A stretch of DNA of 64,000 nt. Source: Paenibacillus polymyxa (GTDB lineage: Bacteria > Bacillota > Bacilli > Paenibacillales > Paenibacillaceae). Within the stretch, counting starts at the first letter, position 1. The number at the start of each line of letters is the position of its first letter. The notes beneath the pieces were generated by a model. It made no database searches and had not been told where the DNA came from. It saw only the letters and a program-made list of their open reading frames with translations. Below, piece by piece: positions 18,994-28,201 of the stretch. Both the position numbers and the translations under genes were made by a program. The stretch covers positions 992,001-1,056,000 of the forward strand of contig NZ_CP015423.1 of the NCBI RefSeq assembly GCF_001719045.1, in the 5' to 3' direction.

Positions 18994-19710
18994 TCAAATC
19001 AAATGCTTATAACGAAGCAAAGCAATCACTACAAGTACAGTAGTTAAAGCAATACAGACGTTTTCTATCTTAGCTCCCTTCCGGGTTCCGGTACTCATCA
19101 ATTTAAATCGCAACTTCCATTTGAACGGCGGCAAAGGTTTGATTCCATTATTCGTCAAGGAATCTGCCAGTAAATGCAGCAAGTACGCTAGACCTCCAGC
19201 CAGCCATATGCTGTCACCGTGCAAACGTGTCGTACCATAAAGCAGCGCAGTCCATGCGACTGTCCCGTATACCGTATGTGTCAACCCCCGGTGTGGGACT
19301 AACGTACAAATGATCAGCAGACACCCGGCGATATAATTCCACGGTGCATATGATTCTCCATACCAGGCTAGGCCGATACCAATTAGAAAGATAATAACCT
19401 TGCGCATGGATCGTGAAGGCATAAAAGAAGCACTGATCATCAGCAAAGCCAGAACAAGATTCCATGGCGGTGGAGCCAAACGGGTGAAAAATACCCAACC
19501 AGCAGCCCCAATCATTAGAAGCTGTATAAGCCTAAGCATTTTGGTTGGCAGCGCACGGCTCACGAGCATGGAGTTAGGCTCGTCAATATCCGGCAACAGT
19601 GAACCGACCACAGCAGCTGCCACGGCAGCCGGGGTCACTTCGTATCCACTTAAAGCTAATACCGACAGGGAGACCCCGGTTCCAATAATCAAATGGGCTC
19701 TTCCCATCAT
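18994..19710 (-). CDS. Membrane-bound metal-dependent hydrolase (YdjM/DUF457 family)
   Basis: A 238-residue membrane protein with five to six hydrophobic segments. Family motifs with likely metal ligands are AHLIIGTG, LLPDIDEPNS, HRGLTHTVYG and HLLADSLTNNG. The family is named for weak similarity to phospholipase-C-type hydrolases; the substrate is unknown. The frame is open to 19758, but the ATG at 19710 (MMGRAH) has AAAGGATG upstream and starts right at the conserved part. Confidence 0.82.
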   Translation of the reverse strand: MMGRAHLIIGTGVSLSVLALSGYEVTPAAVAAAVVGSLLPDIDEPNSMLVSRALPTKMLRLIQLLMIGAAGWVFFTRLAPPPWNLVLALLMISASFMPSRSMRKVIIFLIGIGLAWYGESYAPWNYIAGCLLIICTLVPHRGLTHTVYGTVAWTALLYGTTRLHGDSIWLAGGLAYLLHLLADSLTNNGIKPLPPFKWKLRFKLMSTGTRKGAKIENVCIALTTVLVVIALLRYKHLI

Positions 19711-20061
19711 GGTGCAAAACATCCTTTCGTTGCAGCATACAACAGAGTTCAACATCACTCCATTTGAATCAGCATGATTCGATTGTATACGACAAACAAA
19801 AGGAGAACAATAGTTCGCTTATTCTATTTAAAAGACTTCATCCAAAAGTCCTAGTTTCGTCCTCATTACTTAATCCTCCCCTTATTCTTTATCTGTACAA
19901 CCATTTCTAAAAAAACACGCCTTATGACCTATGAGTATGTTGACAAACATCTTCAATATTTTCTTTTTGCCTCAAAGTCCTATTGTACAATTTGAAATAT
20001 TAGGTAATATAGTGTTTATATTTACTATATGAATCTATTAAATGAATAAGGAGGAAATGTT
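19711..20061. other. Gap upstream of the expansin gene with a candidate promoter
   Basis: This 351-bp A/T-rich stretch holds no gene. A weak sigma-A match, TTGTAC (19983-19988), 16 bases, TAATAT (20005-20010), lies about 50 bases before the expansin start. An alternative pair (TTGAAA at 19992, TTTATA at 20015) is also possible. The ribosome site AAGGAGGAAA is at about 20049-20058. Confidence 0.4.
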
Positions 20062-20775
20062 ATGCAAAAAATATCGACGTTCCGAAATTTCAAAACCATC
20101 GGTCTAACATCGTTGCTAAGTCTTGTATTATTCGCCCTTCCCGCTTCAGCTGCTTGGAATGATACATACACGGGTTACGCCACATATACAGGATCAGGTT
20201 ACTCTGGAGGGGCATTACTGCTTGATCCCATCCCTTCGGATGCCAAAATTACAGCGCTTAACCGCACACAACTGAATTATAACGGAATCAAAGCTGCATT
20301 AGCTGGAGCCTATTTGGAAGTTCAAGGTCCCAAAGGGAAAACAACCGTATATGTAACTGATCTTTACCCTGAAGGTCCAAGTGGCGCGCTCGATCTGTCC
20401 CCAAACGCGTTCAACCTGATTGGCAATCAAATAGACGGAAAAATTAATATTTCGTGGAAAGTCGTCAAAGCTCCGGTCAACGGCAATGTCTCCTACCGCA
20501 TTAAAGAAGGCAGCAGCCAATGGTGGGCAGCCATTCAAGTACGCAATCATAAATATCCGGTCTTGAAGATGGAAGTCCAACAAAATGGACAATGGCTCAA
20601 TCTCGAAAAACAGGATTACAACCACTTTCTAGGTACTAACTTAGGAAAACAACCTCTGAAAATACGGATTACGGACATTCGCGGTGTCGTGCTAAACGAC
20701 ACAATCCCAGCTCTAGCGGAAAATGGTACAGGCGGAGCCTATATCGTTAAAGGTAACGTTCAATTTCCTGACTAA
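20062..20775 (+). CDS. Secreted bacterial expansin (EXLX1/YoaJ type)
   Basis: A 237-residue secreted protein with a signal peptide (residues 1-30, ending ALPASA before AWNDT). Domain 1 is a six-stranded barrel that carries the conserved acid in TDLYPEG and GALDLS; domain 2 is a cellulose-binding fold with the exposed aromatic pair in SSQWWAAIQVRNH. This matches B. subtilis EXLX1, which loosens cellulose without hydrolysis and helps root colonisation. The gene has its own terminator and stands alone. It fits a plant-associated life. Confidence 0.93.
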   Translation: MQKISTFRNFKTIGLTSLLSLVLFALPASAAWNDTYTGYATYTGSGYSGGALLLDPIPSDAKITALNRTQLNYNGIKAALAGAYLEVQGPKGKTTVYVTDLYPEGPSGALDLSPNAFNLIGNQIDGKINISWKVVKAPVNGNVSYRIKEGSSQWWAAIQVRNHKYPVLKMEVQQNGQWLNLEKQDYNHFLGTNLGKQPLKIRITDIRGVVLNDTIPALAENGTGGAYIVKGNVQFPD

Positions 20776-20821
20776 TTGCAGTACCGTCATCTTTCCTTCT
20801 TTTATTTGAATACACAAACCC

Positions 20822-20870
20822 GGCCGGGAACCGACGCAATCCAATGCGTATAAGTGTTCCTGGCCTTTTT
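20822..20870 (+). terminator. Terminator after the expansin gene
   Basis: Hairpin GGCCGGGAAC (20822-20831) with GTTCCTGGCC (20856-20865), an inner ACGCA/TGCGT helix, then five T. Confidence 0.88.
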
Positions 20871-21000
20871 ACGAAAAAATCATTATTTTTCACAAAGAAT
20901 CGGTTTGTTCACTGTCCTGTTCACAAGATCACACGTATAATGAATACATAAATAGGGTGTACTTTACAGCTACGTGCACACAGACAGGAGGCCTGTTCAT

Positions 21001-23262
21001 ATGAGCAATTTCAAAAAGCATCACAAGCTTCACAGCAAATTGCTGGTCAGCATTACGTTATGTATTACGCTAACGTTGCTGGTATCCACCACTGTGTATT
21101 ATTTTTACTATATTCGCGTGGAAAAGGAACAGGCATTCGAGGCCAATCACAACAGCTTGACGTTGAGAAGCAAAGAAGTTATTAACATGACATCTATTGC
21201 TCAATCTTTGGCATTTCAAATGTATCGCAGCAGTACCCTGTCCAAGTTGTTGTATTATCCAAAACCTAATGTATATGATGTAACCGCTGCCATGACCGAA
21301 TTGAACAATTATCTTAACTCCATGCCGTATATTGAATCCATCTACGTGTTTAACCCTAAAAGCGGCACCTTCTACATTGCGTCCTCACAAGGTCAAAACG
21401 GGTTGTTCAGCAAACATGAACTGGCTGATACAGATATCATTCGCGTGCTGGATCATTATCAGGACTATAAACCCTTTACCCCTATTCCACGCACGTATCC
21501 GCTGCTGTCGGCCTCAGACTCTGGAGCTGGAGTAGAGCAAGCAAGCCCAGATATCGCAGCCTATACGTATTTATGTTATGACGCAATTAACTCGAACGAA
21601 GCGATAAATTCGGCTGTGATTGTGAATGTGTCGGCGGCCTGGATGAACAAGGAAATGGCGGCGAATCCAATCTCAGGCGGGACCGCTTATATTTTAGACG
21701 ATCAGGGCAGACTGTTATCTGGTACAACATTGACAGACGAAACTTTGAACGAAAAAGAGCAGCTATGGTTACACACGAGAGTCAAAAAACAAGAAACAGG
21801 CTATTTTGTAGAAGACTTTCATGGAAAAAGATCACTCATTTCCTACACCTCCCCGGACGGACTAGGTTGGCAGTATATTAGTGTCACACCGTATGAAAGC
21901 GTTATCAAAATGGCGAGTGTTATTCGTAATGCGATGTTACTGATAGCCGCCATCATTGCATTGGCAGGATTCGTGGCTTCGTGGCTGCTGTCCAAAATGC
22001 TGTATACGCCTATTGGCCAAATTGTTGTGCATATGAATTCACTGGAATCGGAGAAACGAAACAGTATGTACACGATCCGGCAAAACATTTTACGGAATGT
22101 AATCCGAGGAATCCGAAATCTTCCTGCCGGTGAAGAACCGGAACGATTGCGCGAGCTTGGGATTACGTTCCAGTTTGACAAAGACTACCGCCTTGTGCTG
22201 CTGCGCATAGATGAATATACCCGATGGCAAAGCGAACGTGGACCTGATCTGCTACCCTATAAGTTTGCAATCATGAACATTGCTTCTGAAATATGCGGAC
22301 AAACGTACCGGGTGGAGACCGTTGATATGGATGAGGACAGTGTACTGCTGATGCTTAACATTCTCGATCCCGCAGAGCATACAGACACTGTACTGCTAGA
22401 AACCTTATTACGCCAGATACGTGAAGCTTGCTTTGAATATTTGAAGCTAAGCGTTTCACTGACTTACAGTGCCATCACGAGTCAACCAGAACGGCTGCAT
22501 TTGCTGTACCGCCAGGTACAAGACGCATCTATGCACCGATTTTTTCAGGGGCATGGCTGCATTATTAATGCGCAAAACACTACAGACGAGGATATCCAAA
22601 ATACTTACGTATATCCAGCCGATAAAGAGAAAAAAATGCTGGATACACTACTGTCTGGTCATACGGAGGATGCACACAGTATGTTCAAAGAATTGTTGAT
22701 GCATATGGAAAAATATCCGTTTTCCTCTGTTCAAGTGGCAATATCCCGGCTCATCATGAGTGTGAATAATGCTGTTCGGCATATCAGTGAGCTCAATGGA
22801 TTTGCTATAGAAACTAAACCTGAATTACCATCCGCAGATCGGTTAGAGACCGCTGAGAATCTTATTGATCATTATCAATTGGTCTTTGATCATATTCGCT
22901 CCAGTCTATCGGAAAAACGAAACACGAAGCAGGAACGATTGGTGCGGCAAATCAATGAACGAATAGAGCAAGCCTATACGGATCCCAATTTTTGTCTCAA
23001 TCAGATTGCGGAAGAGCTGGATATGTCGCCGATCTATGTCAGCAGGCTATATAAGCAGCAGACCATGTCTACCATCGTGGACGTCATCCAACAACTCCGT
23101 ATTCGCAAGGCCTGTGAACTGCTGGAACAGACCGACTGGTCCGTGGCTGACGTAGCAGAACAAACCGGATTTGCGAGTAGCTCTTATTTCCATCGCATGT
23201 TCAAGCGTAGCTTGGGCGTAACACCGACAGATTTTCGTCGTTCTAAAGCAAATGCGCAATAA
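21001..23262 (+). CDS. Membrane-sensing AraC-family transcriptional regulator
   Basis: A 753-residue protein. It has a membrane segment at about residues 15-37, a large extracellular Cache-like sensor part, a second membrane segment (about 300-325, LLIAAIIALAGFVASWLL), a middle region and a C-terminal AraC HTH (about 650-748, with LDMSPIYVSRLYKQ and VAEQTGFASSSYFHRMFKR). Such one-component regulators in Paenibacillus usually sit beside LplABC-type sugar transporter genes, as here. It probably reads an extracellular sugar or its binding protein and switches the operon at 23389-26948. Start at 21001 has GGAGG upstream; the frame from 20974 lacks a site. Confidence 0.9.
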   Translation: MSNFKKHHKLHSKLLVSITLCITLTLLVSTTVYYFYYIRVEKEQAFEANHNSLTLRSKEVINMTSIAQSLAFQMYRSSTLSKLLYYPKPNVYDVTAAMTELNNYLNSMPYIESIYVFNPKSGTFYIASSQGQNGLFSKHELADTDIIRVLDHYQDYKPFTPIPRTYPLLSASDSGAGVEQASPDIAAYTYLCYDAINSNEAINSAVIVNVSAAWMNKEMAANPISGGTAYILDDQGRLLSGTTLTDETLNEKEQLWLHTRVKKQETGYFVEDFHGKRSLISYTSPDGLGWQYISVTPYESVIKMASVIRNAMLLIAAIIALAGFVASWLLSKMLYTPIGQIVVHMNSLESEKRNSMYTIRQNILRNVIRGIRNLPAGEEPERLRELGITFQFDKDYRLVLLRIDEYTRWQSERGPDLLPYKFAIMNIASEICGQTYRVETVDMDEDSVLLMLNILDPAEHTDTVLLETLLRQIREACFEYLKLSVSLTYSAITSQPERLHLLYRQVQDASMHRFFQGHGCIINAQNTTDEDIQNTYVYPADKEKKMLDTLLSGHTEDAHSMFKELLMHMEKYPFSSVQVAISRLIMSVNNAVRHISELNGFAIETKPELPSADRLETAENLIDHYQLVFDHIRSSLSEKRNTKQERLVRQINERIEQAYTDPNFCLNQIAEELDMSPIYVSRLYKQQTMSTIVDVIQQLRIRKACELLEQTDWSVADVAEQTGFASSSYFHRMFKRSLGVTPTDFRRSKANAQ

Positions 23263-23326
23263 GTAGACTGCTCTACACGACAGCTCGGAGAACGGAACCT
23301 TGCTCCCAAAAACATAAACTGACATT

Positions 23327-23370
23327 AAAAAAGCAAGCCTCCAACTTTCTGGAGACTTGCTTTATTCTTT
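23327..23370. terminator. Bidirectional terminator between regulator and binding-protein gene
   Basis: Hairpin AAAGCAAG (23330-23337) with CTTGCTTT (23356-23363), inner CTCCA/TGGAG helix, A-run on one side and T-rich sequence on the other. It separates two convergent genes. Confidence 0.85.
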
Positions 23371-23388
23371 ATCATAATTCTTTATGTT

Positions 23389-24930
23389 TTATTTAATCCC
23401 CTTCTCCTTTACGTAGGCTTCCCATTGTTTTGTATATTCAGTTTGGATTTTCTCCAAACCAGCTTGATTTGCCTTTTGCAAGAAGGTCTGCAAGCCTTGA
23501 TCTACATTGTCGATCAGTCCAGCTTGGAGCGGATACAGATATTGCTTCTCAACCTGTTCTAGAGCTGCTTTTTCTGCTTGGTAGGTTGTGTAGTCCTCTG
23601 CAAAGCCGGTAAACAGGTCAGGCTTCTGGATTTTATCCAGCTCAGCAAAAATCTTTTTCACACGGTCAAAGCCTGAGTCAAACAGCATATATTCCGGGTT
23701 ACGCCAAGCCCAACTGTTCATACCTTCGCGTGAAAATCCATTAGAACTGCCGCTACCAATCATATGATAGTAACCATCTTTGACTTCATAGTTTTTGCCT
23801 TCAATACCATATTGCGTGAGCAAGTTATAGCGTTTGTCCGTCACAAGCTTTTCATAAAAAGCCAATGCGCGCGCCGGATTTGGGCTGCTTTTTGGAATTG
23901 CAAAGCCGTTGTGAATCGGATGCACTGGAGTTGCATAACCTGTCGTCAAAGGGAATGGGTAATACTCGAGCTTCCAGTCCGGGTGAGATGCTTTGAGCTT
24001 AATGACCATATCATTAAACCGGGTTGGATTATCACCGAAAATACTCGCTGCTTTGCCAGAAGTCACTTGATCCTGAAGCGTATCTTTTACGTTTAATACG
24101 TTTTTGGGAATGAATCCTTTATCGGCCCAGCGTTTGTAAGTGTTCAGCTCTTCCTTTTGTTCATCCGAGCCCCAATATTTATAAACCTCTGTTGGTTTTT
24201 CATATTTAATACCAATGCCATAAGGCAAGGCACCTACACTCTTCGTTACTAATTCGGTATATCGGTCATGCAGATTTCCCTTGATATCGCTGTTCAGAGA
24301 TACGGTTTTCATATTTGGCTCATGCTGACGTATCCCATCCATATAAGCCTCGTAACTTTTGATATCTGTCGGTTTAGGCAAATTGTACTTCTCTCGTAAA
24401 TCCTCACGCCATACAAAACCGTTAGTGACATACTCTTTATACGTGCCAGGCACGGTATAAATTTTGCCTCCGATTTTAACTCCATCCCACATGTCTTGAG
24501 GTACAAATTTTTGCAAGGCAGGTGAAGCCTTAGGCAGCAGATCGTCTAGCGGCAGGAATGCACCCTTCTTGGCATAGGCCTGATACTGCGTCCAATCTGC
24601 AGTGAATATCAGGTCGATAGGCTGACCCGAAGACAATAACAGCTTATATTTTTGATCCCAGTCTGTCCACGTCGTATAGTTAAATTTGACGGTGGCATTC
24701 AGATCCTTTTCCGCCAATTTATTAATCTCTGCCTCAATGGTAGACAGATCCTTAGGAGCATCCCCCAGCATATAAAATTGCAGCTGAACTTTTTGGGATT
24801 TATCATCCTCTCCATTTGCTTTTTGTGCGCTGTTTCCGCTACCGCCTCCACATCCGGCTAATAGCGCCATGATAACCATTACTGCAATCAGGATGGACAT
24901 GCGTTGTTTTCTTTTCTTTGTGAATGTCAT
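23389..24930 (-). CDS. Sugar ABC transporter solute-binding lipoprotein (LplA type)
   Basis: A 513-residue lipoprotein. The signal peptide ends in the lipobox LLAGC with Cys at residue 27, followed by a Gly/Ser/Asn linker. The rest is a large cluster-type binding protein as found with LplB/LplC permeases for oligosaccharides; the exact ligand is not readable. It is the last gene of its operon, unusual because the binding-protein gene is more often first. The ribosome site is AAAGGGAGG. Confidence 0.9.
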   Translation of the reverse strand: MTFTKKRKQRMSILIAVMVIMALLAGCGGGSGNSAQKANGEDDKSQKVQLQFYMLGDAPKDLSTIEAEINKLAEKDLNATVKFNYTTWTDWDQKYKLLLSSGQPIDLIFTADWTQYQAYAKKGAFLPLDDLLPKASPALQKFVPQDMWDGVKIGGKIYTVPGTYKEYVTNGFVWREDLREKYNLPKPTDIKSYEAYMDGIRQHEPNMKTVSLNSDIKGNLHDRYTELVTKSVGALPYGIGIKYEKPTEVYKYWGSDEQKEELNTYKRWADKGFIPKNVLNVKDTLQDQVTSGKAASIFGDNPTRFNDMVIKLKASHPDWKLEYYPFPLTTGYATPVHPIHNGFAIPKSSPNPARALAFYEKLVTDKRYNLLTQYGIEGKNYEVKDGYYHMIGSGSSNGFSREGMNSWAWRNPEYMLFDSGFDRVKKIFAELDKIQKPDLFTGFAEDYTTYQAEKAALEQVEKQYLYPLQAGLIDNVDQGLQTFLQKANQAGLEKIQTEYTKQWEAYVKEKGIK

Positions 24931-24963
24931 GTGAATCCTCCCTTTGAAATGGTAGTCTGTTTA

Positions 24964-24977
24964 TTAAAACGCTTACA
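24964..24977. promoter_or_regulatory. cre-like site upstream of the binding-protein gene
   Basis: Minus strand reads TGTAAGCGTTTTAA, one base off the CcpA site consensus TGWAANCGNTNWCA. It lies about 35 bases before the binding-protein start. A second cre-like site is upstream of the first permease gene, so carbon catabolite control of the operon is likely. Confidence 0.45.
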
Positions 24978-24986
24978 AAAAGTGCT

Positions 24987-25026
24987 GCTTTGATGGCATA
25001 CCGTCAGCACGTTATGCCATCAAAGC
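24987..25026 (-). terminator. Stable hairpin between permease and binding-protein genes
   Basis: Perfect 14-bp inverted repeat (24987-25000 and 25013-25026, core TTTGATGGCATA) with a 12-base loop, 15 bases after the permease stop. Five T follow on the minus strand after AGCAC. It could be a partial terminator or an mRNA-protecting stem that sets different amounts of permease and binding protein. Confidence 0.65.
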
Positions 25027-25040
25027 CTTTTAGTGCCGCT

Positions 25041-25934
25041 TCAGCCTTTTACCGCGCCTATGGTCAGTCCCTTGACAAAGTAACGCTGAATGAACGGGTA
25101 CAGCAGCAAAATGGGTCCAGTAACCACGATTGCCATTGCCATTTTGGTCGATTCTGTCGGCATATCATTTGAAAGAGACACACCAGTACCTGCACCCATT
25201 TGAGCGATAAATTGCATGGAGTTAATTACATTATACAGATAATATTGCAACTGGTATTTATGCGGATCGTTAATAAAGAGTGAGGATGAGAACCAGTCAT
25301 TCCAGTAAGCCAAGGCCAGAAACAGCCCCACAGTGGCAATCCCCGGTGTAGATAAAGGCAGCACAATTCGATAGTAAATTTTAAAATCACCCGCGCCGTC
25401 AATTTTAGCGGACTCGAACAGTTCTTCCGGCATGGAAGAACGAATGAAGTTTTTCATCAAAATGATCAGAAACGGAGTCATCAATCCCGGGAAAATAAGC
25501 ACTGTATACGTATCAAGCAATCCTAAATACTTCGTCAGCATAATGTACCAAGGTACCAACCCGCCTCCGAACAGCGTCGTAAAGTATATATAGAATGAAA
25601 ACGCATTGCGGTATTTAAAATCTTTGCGTGCCAGCACATATCCTGCCATCGTCATCAGGAACAGGCCCAACGTCGTGCCTACCACCGTGGTAAAAATTGT
25701 CACCCCATACGCCCTTAACACCTCTTCAGGAAAGGTGAACACCGTCCGGTAACCTTCTAGTGAGAATTGCTGTGGTATAAAGTGATATCCATCCCTGATA
25801 ATCGATTCATTACTGGTCAGTGAAGCCGAAATAATAAGTAGGAACGGGAGTAAACAAGCAATGGAAGCAATAATGATAATCACATAAGAGATGATTTTAA
25901 AAATTCGAGTGTATACATCCTCTTTGATCGCCAT
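25041..25934 (-). CDS. Sugar ABC transporter permease (LplC type)
   Basis: A 297-residue inner-membrane permease with six predicted membrane segments. The EAA loop that contacts the ATPase reads ESAKIDGAGDFKIYYRIVLP (about residues 190-209). It ends in the usual KGLTIGAVKG tail. It is the second permease of the pair. No ATPase gene is in the operon; such systems commonly share a multi-sugar MsmX-type ATPase encoded elsewhere. Confidence 0.94.
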   Translation of the reverse strand: MAIKEDVYTRIFKIISYVIIIIASIACLLPFLLIISASLTSNESIIRDGYHFIPQQFSLEGYRTVFTFPEEVLRAYGVTIFTTVVGTTLGLFLMTMAGYVLARKDFKYRNAFSFYIYFTTLFGGGLVPWYIMLTKYLGLLDTYTVLIFPGLMTPFLIILMKNFIRSSMPEELFESAKIDGAGDFKIYYRIVLPLSTPGIATVGLFLALAYWNDWFSSSLFINDPHKYQLQYYLYNVINSMQFIAQMGAGTGVSLSNDMPTESTKMAMAIVVTGPILLLYPFIQRYFVKGLTIGAVKG

Positions 25935-25952
25935 CCGTTTGGGTCCTCCTTT

Positions 25953-26948
25953 CTAGAATAAGGCATATTCGTCGTTCAACTTGCGGATGATGTAGTTCAC
26001 GGTCATGATCAGTACAAAACCGAACAAGGATTGGTACACGCCTGCTGCCGAAGCCATACCCACATCAAAAGTCACTTTCAAGGAACGGTACACATAAGTG
26101 TCCAAAATATCCGTCGTATTGTACAGCACCCCATTGTTGCCGATTAATTGATAGAAAAGATCAAATTGTCCTTTCATAATACTACCAAGCGCAAACAACA
26201 GCAGCACAACGAATGTCGATTTAAGCATCGGAACGGTAATGTACCAGATTCGTTGAAAAATGTTAGCTCCATCCATTTTAGCTGCCTCATAATATTCGTC
26301 ACTGATCCCTGTAATTGCTGCCAGATAGATCACCATACTGTAGCCGAGATTTTTCCATAAATAGAACAGGATAATCAGGAAAATCCATACCCATGGTTTG
26401 TTGTATACATCCACGCGTTCACCACCAAGTTGCAGCAACAGCGTATTCAGAAAACCATTATCATAATTAAATATGTTATACACGATGACACTTAGAATAA
26501 CGAAAGAAACAAAATAAGGCAGGAACATCACGGATTGAGCGATCTTTTTAAAGTAGCGGCCTCGCAGCTCATTCAGCAAAATAGCGAGAACAATCGCTAA
26601 CACGTTGCCGAGTAAAATAAACGCTGCGTTGTATCCGACCGTATTCAATGTCAGTTTTGTCAGCGTGCCGGATTGCCATAGAAAGCGAAAATTTTGGAGT
26701 CCGACGAACTTGGCATCAAACAGGCTGGTATTGAAGTCGAACTGGGTAAATGCATAATAAATACCTACCATAGGAATGTAGGAATTAATGAAGAAAAAAA
26801 TTAAAGTGGGCAACAACATCAAAAATAATACCCGATTGCGGAACAGTTCATAGAAAAAACCGTGTTTTCTACCCGTTCCCAGCCTCTTACCGTTCAGGCG
26901 GGAATCCGTTGCAAGCATTGCAGAATTTTTGGGCATAGGCTGATTCAA
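25953..26948 (-). CDS. Sugar ABC transporter permease (LplB type)
   Basis: A 331-residue permease with six membrane segments and EAA loop YYEAAKMDGANIFQRIWYIT (about residues 220-239). About 30 hydrophilic N-terminal residues precede the first helix. The likely start is TTG at 26948 with GGGGGAG nine bases upstream. It is the first gene of the leftward operon permease-permease-binding protein. Confidence 0.93.
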   Translation of the reverse strand: MNQPMPKNSAMLATDSRLNGKRLGTGRKHGFFYELFRNRVLFLMLLPTLIFFFINSYIPMVGIYYAFTQFDFNTSLFDAKFVGLQNFRFLWQSGTLTKLTLNTVGYNAAFILLGNVLAIVLAILLNELRGRYFKKIAQSVMFLPYFVSFVILSVIVYNIFNYDNGFLNTLLLQLGGERVDVYNKPWVWIFLIILFYLWKNLGYSMVIYLAAITGISDEYYEAAKMDGANIFQRIWYITVPMLKSTFVVLLLFALGSIMKGQFDLFYQLIGNNGVLYNTTDILDTYVYRSLKVTFDVGMASAAGVYQSLFGFVLIMTVNYIIRKLNDEYALF

Positions 26949-27022
26949 TGTGAGTCACTCCCCCTCTGTATACGTTGTCGACAGCAAGGTTTGTAGCACC
27001 GCCGCCGTATAACTGTATTTTA

Positions 27023-27036
27023 TGTAAGCGCATTCA
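27023..27036. promoter_or_regulatory. cre-like site upstream of the permease operon
   Basis: TGTAAGCGCATTCA matches the CcpA site consensus with one mismatch and lies about 75 bases upstream of the first permease start. This agrees with catabolite repression of a sugar uptake operon. Confidence 0.45.
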
Positions 27037-27182
27037 AAATAAAAAGTGAAGCCTCTCATGCTTCATGAACAAAGGAGTGTCCGGAGGAGTGAACAATTCG
27101 GATATTTGTGAAGTTTTATGTAATATGAGGCGCCTGATCGACGCCTTGAGCCCAATCACAAAGCATATTTGAACGATCTACT

Positions 27183-27959
27183 CTATTCCTTTTGTCCACC
27201 CTGAAAAGTGGTTTCATCCTGTTTCACCCGAAATCCGATTTTCTTGGCCTGCTCCAGCAGCTCAGCGGCATTATCCTGCGGCTTATATCCGATTAGTTCT
27301 TCCAAGTAGCCAATGTCATAATAATTATCCGTATTGGCCGACGTACCGTACAAATTAAGATAGCTTATCTCTGGACGAGCTTCAATACAGCAGACGGTCA
27401 GACGGATCATATCGCGCTCGGAGATCCAAATATGAGCGGCGCGCTCCGAATGGGGCCAATCATCCCCAGGAAAATTTCCGATCCGGATATTCATTGAAGA
27501 TATTTTGCCCTGATCGGCATACAGCCGTCCCAACAGTTCAATGTAACACTTACTCAATCCATAAAAACTGTCTGGTCGGTAGGGATCTTCTACATCTATG
27601 CTTTCGCCTACTTTATAAAACCCTGTGGCATGATTGGAACTGGCAAAAACAATGCGCTTTACCTCATTTTTCACCGCAGCTTCATACAACTTGTAGGCTC
27701 CGCTAACATTGCCAGACAGCACTTTGCCGAGAAAATCCCCTTCATCCTTGATCCATGCAAAATGCAGTACCGTATCCACTCCACGCGTGAGCTCATCCAG
27801 TCGTGCAGCATCATGTATATCCATTTCCACAATCCCTGCCTCTTCATCGTTCTTCACATCAGCAGCGGTTATTTCATATTTACCTTCCGCTTGTAGCCCT
27901 TCATACAATACTTTTCCAATTGTACCTGCCGCACCTGTAATCAATAATTTTCGTGCCAT
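27183..27959 (-). CDS. NAD-dependent uronate-dehydrogenase-like SDR
   Basis: A 258-residue extended short-chain dehydrogenase. The nucleotide motif is TGAAGTIGKVL near the N-terminus, and the catalytic YxxxK is YGLSKCYIE. The stretch RIVFASSNHATGFYKVGESI is close to what I recall of bacterial uronate dehydrogenases (Udh), which oxidise galacturonate or glucuronate to the aldaro-lactone. This points to that activity but does not prove it; related family members act on other sugars. It starts at 27959 (MARKLL) with AAGGGAG nine bases upstream. It lies behind the sugar ABC operon but about 230 bases away and with no shared transcription. Confidence 0.75.
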   Translation of the reverse strand: MARKLLITGAAGTIGKVLYEGLQAEGKYEITAADVKNDEEAGIVEMDIHDAARLDELTRGVDTVLHFAWIKDEGDFLGKVLSGNVSGAYKLYEAAVKNEVKRIVFASSNHATGFYKVGESIDVEDPYRPDSFYGLSKCYIELLGRLYADQGKISSMNIRIGNFPGDDWPHSERAAHIWISERDMIRLTVCCIEARPEISYLNLYGTSANTDNYYDIGYLEELIGYKPQDNAAELLEQAKKIGFRVKQDETTFQGGQKE

Positions 27960-28098
27960 CGCCCGCATCTCCCTTCTTAGCTTGGTTGTATGCTGTCATC
28001 CATATCATAATTTTAACCAACTCCCCAGGGAGGAAACCCCTTAAACTCTCGAATTCGGTATGTCATAACCCACTTAACTGTGTCACCTGTCGGCATAT

Positions 28099-28133
28099 AA
28101 AAAGGGACCCTGCTATTGTGCAAGAGTCCCTTG
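28099..28133 (-). terminator. Terminator of the DMT transporter gene
   Basis: Minus-strand hairpin AAGGGAC / GTCCCTT (28126-28132 with 28102-28108) followed by a T-run, about 70 bases after the stop. Confidence 0.82.
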
Positions 28134-28201
28134 TTGTTACTTTGTTTCAAATTCTATGTTTCAAGTTCTATCTTTCAATTTCTTTGTTTCAACTACTACG
28201 C

